Shown here: positions 43,757 through 48,383 of the stretch, one piece after another
Layout of the letters: every line of letters starts with the position of its first letter
How positions within the stretch are numbered: the stretch's first letter is position 1
Assembly: GCA_023390115.1 (NCBI GenBank)
Contig: JAEWDM010000041.1
Coordinates: forward strand, 1-48,383
Length of the DNA stretch: 48,383 bases
Direction of reading: 5' to 3'
From: Bacillota bacterium
Lineage (GTDB): Bacteria > Bacillota > Clostridia > Acetivibrionales > DSM-27016
Translations under genes and position numbers: made by a program
Notes under the pieces: model-generated
Database searches by the model: none
What the model was told of the DNA's origin: nothing
Seen by the model: the letters and a program-made list of their open reading frames with translations, nothing else

Positions 43757-43866
43757 TGTCGAATGCCGGAGCTGTCTCCTTTTATCTAGGTGGACAGACT
43801 GCTCGTCTTGAAAAAAATGTGCTTTATCCAAAAATTATAGGAACATTTTTGCTTTGAAGGTATAAT
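43757..43866 (+). promoter_or_regulatory. Upstream region of the injection-system operon
   Basis: The gap contains a perfect TGTCGAA (43757-43763) and TATAAT (43861-43866). A good -35 is not visible, so a regulator-dependent promoter is possible. The region also serves the divergent LytTR gene. Confidence 0.35.
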
Positions 43867-43934
43867 GATAAAAAAGAATTAGAAAGGGGGCGACTGGTTT
43901 CAAGTGGGGATTTACAGCTTGGAATTGGGTATAT

Positions 43935-45680
43935 ATGGCAGAATATCTATCGCCGGGAGTCTATATTGAAGAATTTGATCAGGGAGGCAGACCAATAGAA
44001 GGGGTAAGCACCAGTACAGCCGGATTTGTGGGAATGGCTGAGAGGGGATCGATAAAGGGTGTGCCGGAATTAGTAACAAGTTTTGCTGATTTTAAGAGGA
44101 AGTTCGGAGGATATCTTTCTAAGACCGAATATGGTGATTATTCTTATCTTCCTATCTGTGTAGAACAATTTTTTATAAACGGCGGGGCAAGATGCTTCAT
44201 CATGAGAGTTGCTCCGGCCGACGCAAAGTCCGCGTCAAACGCCGGAAGCAACGGGAAGCCCGTCGGCTGCATATCTGTTACCGCTAAAAACCCCGGGGCC
44301 TGGGGCAATAAAATAAGAGTAATAATAGGTGACGCATCAAAAGCAAAAACACAAATAATTGATATCAAAGAGGATGCCCTGACGGGAAACAGGTACACTG
44401 TAAAAAATACCGCGGGCTTTAATGAAGGAGACATTGTTTCCTTTAGCGACGGACAGCAAACCATTATTAACAGGGTGAAAAAGGTACAGGATGATTTTAT
44501 ACAGTTCGAAAATAATTTTGACATTGATGTCATTGATCAAAAGCTTCTTCCCTCAAAAACAATATCAACCTGTGAAATCAATATAGTTATAAAGTATGAG
44601 GATATAGTCGAAACCTTTGAGAATGTTTCACTAAATGCTCTGGCTGCAAATTTCATTGAAAAGAGGTTGGCGAAATCAGAGCTTATCGAAGCTGCCTATA
44701 CACCTGCCGCCGATGCAAAGGAAATTGTCAAGCCCTTTGAGCAGATAGCGGACGGTACGGCAGACAGCTCCACAATTACTCTTGCAGGAGGTACAAACGG
44801 CCAGATTGCAAGCGCGGATGCTTCGGTATTTATAGGCGTGGACAACGGTCCGGGTACAAGAAGCGGAATACAGGCCTTTCTTGAAAATTCACTGGTAAGC
44901 ATTATGGCTGTCCCCGGAGTCACAGATCCCAATGTGCAGCTTACGCTGGTGGCACACTGCGAAAATCTCGGCAGCCGGTTTGCGGTGCTTGATATACCCA
45001 GAGACAAGAAAAAGGTGGATGAGGTTATTGCGCACAGATCCATATTTGACAGCAATTATGCCGCGCTTTACCATCCGTGGATTGAGGTGTTTGATCCTCT
45101 TGACAAGAAGAGCGCCTTCATACCTCCTTCGGTTTCCGTTGCAGGCATATATGCCCGTTCCGACACCAGCAGGGGTGTTCAGAAGGCTCCGGCAAATGAG
45201 GTGGTGCGCGGTACTACGGGTCTTGACTGCCTTTACAATAAAGGGGAGCAGGATATTCTTAATCCGCAGGGCGTTAATCTTATCCGCGTATTCCCGGGTC
45301 AGGGGATTCGCGTCTGGGGTGCAAGGACATGCTCCTCAGAAACAAACTGGAAGTATGTAAACGTAAGAAGACTGTTTATATTCATTGAAGAGTCTATCAA
45401 GGCGAATATCAATTGGGCTGTGTTTGAACCTAATGATGTAATGCTCTGGGCAAGAGTAAAGCGTTTCATAGAGGTATTTCTTATTAACCTGTGGAGAAAT
45501 GGCGCACTTGCGGGAAGCACTGCGGATGAGGCACTTTTTGTGGATATAGGCAGAACGACAATGACTCAGGATGATATTGATAATGGAAGACTTATTTGTG
45601 TTATAGGGGTAGCTCCTGTAAAGCCTGCCGAATTTGTGATATTCAGAATTACACAGAAGGTGAACGAATCTCAGGCATAA
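43935..45680 (+). CDS. Contractile tail sheath protein
   Basis: The 581-residue sheath subunit opens with EYLSPGVYIEEFDQGGRPIE, the hallmark of phage-like and eCIS sheaths, then STAGFVGMAERG. The C-terminal domain has PPSVSVAGIYARSDTSRGV, KAPANE, QGVNLIRVFPGQGIRVWGAR, the WKYVNVRRLFIFIEESI strand and PAEFVIFRITQ. It would form the contracting outer tube of a phage-tail-like injection machine. The middle (about 100-280) is an inserted variable domain. The ribosome site is weak (GGAATTGGG). First gene of the cluster. Confidence 0.95.
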   Translation: MAEYLSPGVYIEEFDQGGRPIEGVSTSTAGFVGMAERGSIKGVPELVTSFADFKRKFGGYLSKTEYGDYSYLPICVEQFFINGGARCFIMRVAPADAKSASNAGSNGKPVGCISVTAKNPGAWGNKIRVIIGDASKAKTQIIDIKEDALTGNRYTVKNTAGFNEGDIVSFSDGQQTIINRVKKVQDDFIQFENNFDIDVIDQKLLPSKTISTCEINIVIKYEDIVETFENVSLNALAANFIEKRLAKSELIEAAYTPAADAKEIVKPFEQIADGTADSSTITLAGGTNGQIASADASVFIGVDNGPGTRSGIQAFLENSLVSIMAVPGVTDPNVQLTLVAHCENLGSRFAVLDIPRDKKKVDEVIAHRSIFDSNYAALYHPWIEVFDPLDKKSAFIPPSVSVAGIYARSDTSRGVQKAPANEVVRGTTGLDCLYNKGEQDILNPQGVNLIRVFPGQGIRVWGARTCSSETNWKYVNVRRLFIFIEESIKANINWAVFEPNDVMLWARVKRFIEVFLINLWRNGALAGSTADEALFVDIGRTTMTQDDIDNGRLICVIGVAPVKPAEFVIFRITQKVNESQA

Positions 45681-45763
45681 CATATAATTGGTTAGAGCCG
45701 GGGATTCGGCGCAAATATAGGCTTAAGCTAAAATACAACTGAAAACGGAAAGGGGATGGGCAT

Positions 45764-46189
45764 ATGGCATACCCATATAAAAAGTATAGGTTCCGTCTTG
45801 AAATGGACGGTATTGATCAGGCAGGATTTTCAGAGGTGAGCGGATTCGATGCCAATGTTGATGTTGTTGAGTATAGAGAAGGGGATTCTCCCGTAATTAC
45901 TCCCATGAAAATGCCCGGGCTTGTCAAATACGGAAATGTAACGCTGAAATGGGGCGTCACCGATTCAATGACGTTATATGAATGGATACAGAGCATCAGC
46001 GAAGGAGCTATTGAGAGAAAAACAGTAACAATTACTGTTTTGGATGATGCAGGAGAAGCAAAAGCGTCATGGCAGTTAATTAACGCATGGCCGTCTAAGT
46101 ATACTGCTCCCGATTTTAACGCGACGGCATCAGAGGTGGCGCTTGAGAGTCTGGAGCTGGCGCATGAAGGAATGACACGCACTGCATAG
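45764..46189 (+). CDS. Tail tube protein (gp19-like)
   Basis: The 141-residue inner-tube subunit of the TIGR02241 type has YRFRLEMDGIDQAGFSEVSG, MKMPGLVKYGNVTLKWGVTD, ITVLDDAGEAKASWQLINAW and a C-terminal EVALESLELAHEG. Hexameric rings stack inside the sheath. Ribosome site AAAGGGGATG. Typical order sheath then tube, as in phage-derived injection systems. Confidence 0.95.
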   Translation: MAYPYKKYRFRLEMDGIDQAGFSEVSGFDANVDVVEYREGDSPVITPMKMPGLVKYGNVTLKWGVTDSMTLYEWIQSISEGAIERKTVTITVLDDAGEAKASWQLINAWPSKYTAPDFNATASEVALESLELAHEGMTRTA

Positions 46190-46280
46190 TTTTGTTGATA
46201 TCCAGTTTTGTCCCGGAGCTTGTATTTTTACGGTGAGTAGATAAAACTGGATAGTTGCATATTTTGATGGAGGATAAATC

Positions 46281-46649
46281 ATGGCATTTGAAACTGAATT
46301 TGCATTCGAATTACCGAAAGGGTATGTTGATGAGAGTGGCACGCTGCACAGGCAAGGGATAATGCGGCTGGCTACAGCGGCGGATGAAATACTTCCCATG
46401 AGGGACCCCAGGGTTCAGCAGAATCCCGGCTACCTGACTATTATTCTTCTTTCAAGGGTGGTTACCAGGCTGGGAGATCTCCGCGCAATAGACACTAAAG
46501 TGATTGAAAAGCTATTTACTGCCGATCTGGCGTTTTTACAGGATATGTACCAGAGAATAAATCAGGCGGAGGCACCTTATGTAAGTGCGGTGTGCCCTAA
46601 ATGCGGGCATGGTTTTAATACGGAAATAAATTTTATGGGCCAGGCATAA
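46281..46649 (+). CDS. Tail assembly protein with C-terminal zinc motif
   Basis: The 122-residue protein starts FETEFAFELPKGYVDESGTL, followed by GIMRLATAADEILPMRDPRV and LSRVVTRLGDL, the pattern of short tail-assembly chaperone-like proteins in contractile injection loci. It ends with CPKCGHGF, half of a zinc site. The heptamer A-AAT-TTT lies in its reading frame 12 nt before the stop, and the -1 frame continues without a stop into the next small ORF. A 182-residue fusion could be made. Ribosome site TGGAGGAT. Confidence 0.85.
   Translation: MAFETEFAFELPKGYVDESGTLHRQGIMRLATAADEILPMRDPRVQQNPGYLTIILLSRVVTRLGDLRAIDTKVIEKLFTADLAFLQDMYQRINQAEAPYVSAVCPKCGHGFNTEINFMGQA
46628..46634 (+). promoter_or_regulatory. 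Candidate -1 frameshift slippery site
   Basis: A AAT TTT is in the zero frame of the 122-residue gene and fits X XXY YYZ. A short CAGG/CCTG stem (46641-46661) begins six bases downstream. Slippage would continue TAT GGG CCA GGC ATA AGG into the following frame. Confidence 0.4.
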
Positions 46650-46669
46650 GGGTTTATCCTGAGGAGCAG

Positions 46670-46828
46670 ATGTATAAGGAGATGGCCTTTATAGCCTATT
46701 ACTTCCACTGGAGCAGCAATGAGGTTATGGACATGCCTCACAGGGACAGAAGGCGGTGGTGCAGTGAGATATCCACCATTAATAAAAAGCTTAACAATGC
46801 TCCCAAAAATGTTTTTGAAGGCTTTTAG
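46670..46828 (+). CDS. Small injection-system protein (DUF6760-like)
   Basis: The ORF from ATG 46670 encodes 52 residues: MYKEMAFIAYYFHWSSNEVM, MPHRDRRRWCSEIS and INKKLNNA. From memory it resembles the small DUF6760-type proteins of eCIS loci, with a helical AFIAYHFHW core and an HRERRRW motif. The frame is open upstream from 46619, and RVYPEEQ just before the ATG looks like part of the family's conserved N-terminus, yet no standard start codon exists there. Ribosome site GAGGAG is only three bases from ATG. So it may be expressed by frameshift from the preceding gene. Confidence 0.7.
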   Translation: MYKEMAFIAYYFHWSSNEVMDMPHRDRRRWCSEISTINKKLNNAPKNVFEGF

Positions 46829-46901
46829 GAGGCAGCCATTAATGCTTTAGTGGATTTGCTGAGGATATTATACGCAAAAAGAAGGGGGGAGCGATGCCAA
46901 A

Positions 46902-47348
46902 ATGAGCAGGCCTGTCAGCGGCAACCGATTTTCGGTGTGGATAGGGCAATTTTCAATGAGCTTTTCAAAAATAAGGAATATTTCAAGAGAAATAGAGGTT
47001 GAGGTTTTAAAGGAAGGCGGGGTTAACGACTATGTGCATATTTTGCAAAAGTCTTATAGCTCTCCTCATAAGCTGATTTTTGAAAGGGGCTTATGCGAAT
47101 CGTCAATTTTATCAAATCCTACGCCCCTTCTTGTCGGTAAAAGGCTGCCCTTTCCGGGAATAATTAATGTCCATGATGCCAAGGGCGAGATTATGGCAAG
47201 CTATTCTTTCAGTGAACCTATTATTCTTAAATGGGAGCTTGGAGATCTCGACGCAATGCAAAACAGCATACTTATAGAAACTCTCGAGGTGGCACACTCG
47301 GGCATATGGGCAAGTACGGGTGAGGATTTAAAGGAAACAGCTTTATAG
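46902..47348 (+). CDS. Second tail-tube-like protein
   Basis: The 148-residue protein shares the tube fold outline: NRFSVWIGQFSMSFSKIRNI in place of the F-x-V...F-x-EVSG start, then KLIFERGL, FPGIINVHDAKGEIMASYSF and the C-terminal LIETLEVAHSGIW, which parallels the ELAHEG end of the first tube gene. Contractile injection systems commonly carry such a second tube or tube-initiator protein. Its divergence suggests a specialised cap or baseplate-adapter position. Ribosome site GGGGGAG. Confidence 0.8.
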   Translation: MSRPVSGNRFSVWIGQFSMSFSKIRNISREIEVEVLKEGGVNDYVHILQKSYSSPHKLIFERGLCESSILSNPTPLLVGKRLPFPGIINVHDAKGEIMASYSFSEPIILKWELGDLDAMQNSILIETLEVAHSGIWASTGEDLKETAL

Positions 47349-47395
47349 ACGGGTATGGGTTTTAATGTGCCAAGGCTTGCAAAGAAAGGGATAAC

Positions 47396-48383
47396 ATGAT
47401 TTCAGTTCTTGATATGAGAAGCATAAAAAGGAATATGGGAATTATAGACCCGGGCTTTGGAACGAAAATATTTTCCTTATATGCATTTACGCAGGAAAAT
47501 TTTTGGGATGGAGCAGAGCTGGCCTTTCTGGAGCTTTCTCAGGCGGGATGGGAATACCCGGTGGAGAAAAGCTCTGAAAATGCGCGTAAGGAGTACAGCA
47601 ATATCATATGCAATATAAATATTTTGCTCCATGTGCTTATGTCCGGCACAAGGAAGCCTGGACAAACCGTTAAGCTTATAAATGCTTTTACTGCTCCTGA
47701 TAGCCTTTTGAAAAGGGAGGCTTTTATTGAAAGGGCTATACAGGAAGGTATGAAGAGTACAATTGCGGGCGGGGAAACAATGCTTGCAAATCAATGCCAT
47801 ATCAGCAATACGGCACGGGCACAAAATACCCATAACAGGCGCTCGAAGGCGGGAGCTTTAAGCATGGGAAGATATGTCAGGGCTTTTAGTATAAATAAGC
47901 TCAGTAAGCTGTATGGCGCCGGTTACATCCAAACGGCAAGCTCTGCTTTGGTAAGCACACCTGTGTCAGGCTTTGTGAGGGCCATTTTAAGCAACATCTT
48001 AACCCTTGACGTTCACAAAAAAACCAGCGAAGGAAGCTTGGGGACGGATTCCTATGCTTCCGCAGCGCAGCGAAGGACCGGAGGGAAAGCAGAGGAACCG
48101 TACCCCATGCTGCCGGAGCGGATGGGAGCCGCAACTTTAACGGGAGCCGCAGCTTTCCAAGCAATTCAGAAGCTTTTACCGGCTCTGACAGTGCCAAGCA
48201 ATTATTGGCCCTTTGCACAGCATGGCGAAATGCTTTTAAGGCAACACAACGTAAGCAAAGCCCGAAAAGAACACGAAGCTGATTATATACGGACAGCAGA
48301 GGCTGCTTCAGTTGTTTTTGAGGAACGTCCCCGCTTTGGGACGCGATCCGGCTTCGGAACACCACAGTGGATGCTCCCTACCA
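47396..48383 (+). CDS. Injection-cluster protein of unknown function (3' end beyond window)
   Basis: From ATG 47396 (site AAAGGGA) the frame is open to the window edge, at least 329 residues. The first ~200 residues (MISVLDMRSIKRNMGIIDPG, then KIFSLYAFTQENFWDGAEL, and KLSKLYGAGYIQTASSALVS) look like a soluble protein with no family I recognise. It follows the tube-like gene by 47 bp in the same direction, so it belongs to the injection operon. From about residue 215 the codons become GC-rich inside a repeat-like segment (48040-48332), which the frame happens to cross; the ending may be altered. Confidence 0.65.
   Translation, partial: MISVLDMRSIKRNMGIIDPGFGTKIFSLYAFTQENFWDGAELAFLELSQAGWEYPVEKSSENARKEYSNIICNINILLHVLMSGTRKPGQTVKLINAFTAPDSLLKREAFIERAIQEGMKSTIAGGETMLANQCHISNTARAQNTHNRRSKAGALSMGRYVRAFSINKLSKLYGAGYIQTASSALVSTPVSGFVRAILSNILTLDVHKKTSEGSLGTDSYASAAQRRTGGKAEEPYPMLPERMGAATLTGAAAFQAIQKLLPALTVPSNYWPFAQHGEMLLRQHNVSKARKEHEADYIRTAEAASVVFEERPRFGTRSGFGTPQWMLPT
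48040..48332. repeat. MITE-like insertion with inverted ends
   Basis: GGGGACGGATTCCT (48040-48053) and AGGAACGTCCCC (48321-48332) are inverted copies, differing by a 2-base insertion. They bracket 293 bp that are richer in G+C than the operon. GGGGACG..TTCC words are common dispersed-repeat ends in Clostridia, from memory. It lies inside an open frame. Confidence 0.45.

Noticed and set aside
3250..43763. Claiming every TGTCGAA as a functional Spo0A site
   Set aside because: A 7-mer is expected several times by chance in 48 kb on two strands; only the duplicated block and intergenic copies are mentioned, at low confidence.
1..48383. CRISPR array or tRNA/rRNA genes
   Set aside because: No regularly spaced repeats, and no sequence with tRNA T-loop and acceptor features or rRNA motifs was noticed by eye.

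Overview
The window comes from a low-GC, endospore-forming Clostridia-type Firmicute. I infer this from A/T-rich intergenic DNA, strong AGGAGG ribosome sites, Spo0A-box-like heptamers, a Spo0E-family gene, a tiny spoVM beside rpmB, AgrB, and the domain styles of the c-di-GMP and chemotaxis proteins. A cellulolytic Ruminiclostridium-like relative is a guess. Most genes are single-copy housekeeping or signalling genes with clear terminators between them.

Left part (1-7.3 kb): the 3' part of a large protein with a hydrolase-like domain, a Sua5/YrdC/YciO protein, an esterase and a membrane chemotaxis receptor that share a duplicated promoter block, and an alpha/beta hydrolase on the minus strand.

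7.5-14.0 kb: asparagine synthetase (asnB, minus strand) is split by a 4.65-kb element. The element carries a large serine recombinase at one end, a small ORF plus a retropepsin-like aspartic protease at the other, and a mosaic of gene fragments in between. Joining the flanks at a shared GA dinucleotide restores an exact 613-codon asnB frame, and the two element ends form a near-perfect symmetric attP. Precise excision, as for skin-type elements, would rebuild the gene.

14.1-22 kb: ferritin, a TM1266-like small protein, a secreted LysM 5'-nucleotidase, a TetR regulator with a zinc-ribbon protein, a UMF1-type MFS transporter with a zinc-dependent phospholipase C-like protein, a candidate structured RNA, a spo0E-like gene under a consensus promoter with a palindromic operator, and an agrB without agrD.

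22-28 kb: a trp operon, trpE-D-C-F-B-A, with a leader containing TRAP-like GAG/UAG triplets and a terminator. trpE lacks about 90 internal residues of its catalytic core and trpG is absent.

28-42 kb: a small coiled-coil ORF behind a repetitive hairpin, an OmpR-type two-component system with an HtrA protease, an HD-GYP protein, glycogen synthase, endonuclease III, an FtsA-like protein, a GGDEF diguanylate cyclase, spoVM, rpmB, and a CDF metal exporter behind what looks like a complete NiCo riboswitch with an overlapping terminator.

42.5-48.4 kb: a truncated TPR gene, a LytTR response regulator, then the start of a contractile injection system (sheath, tube, assembly protein with a possible -1 frameshift, second tube-like protein, and a CDS that runs off the window and carries a repeat-like insertion).
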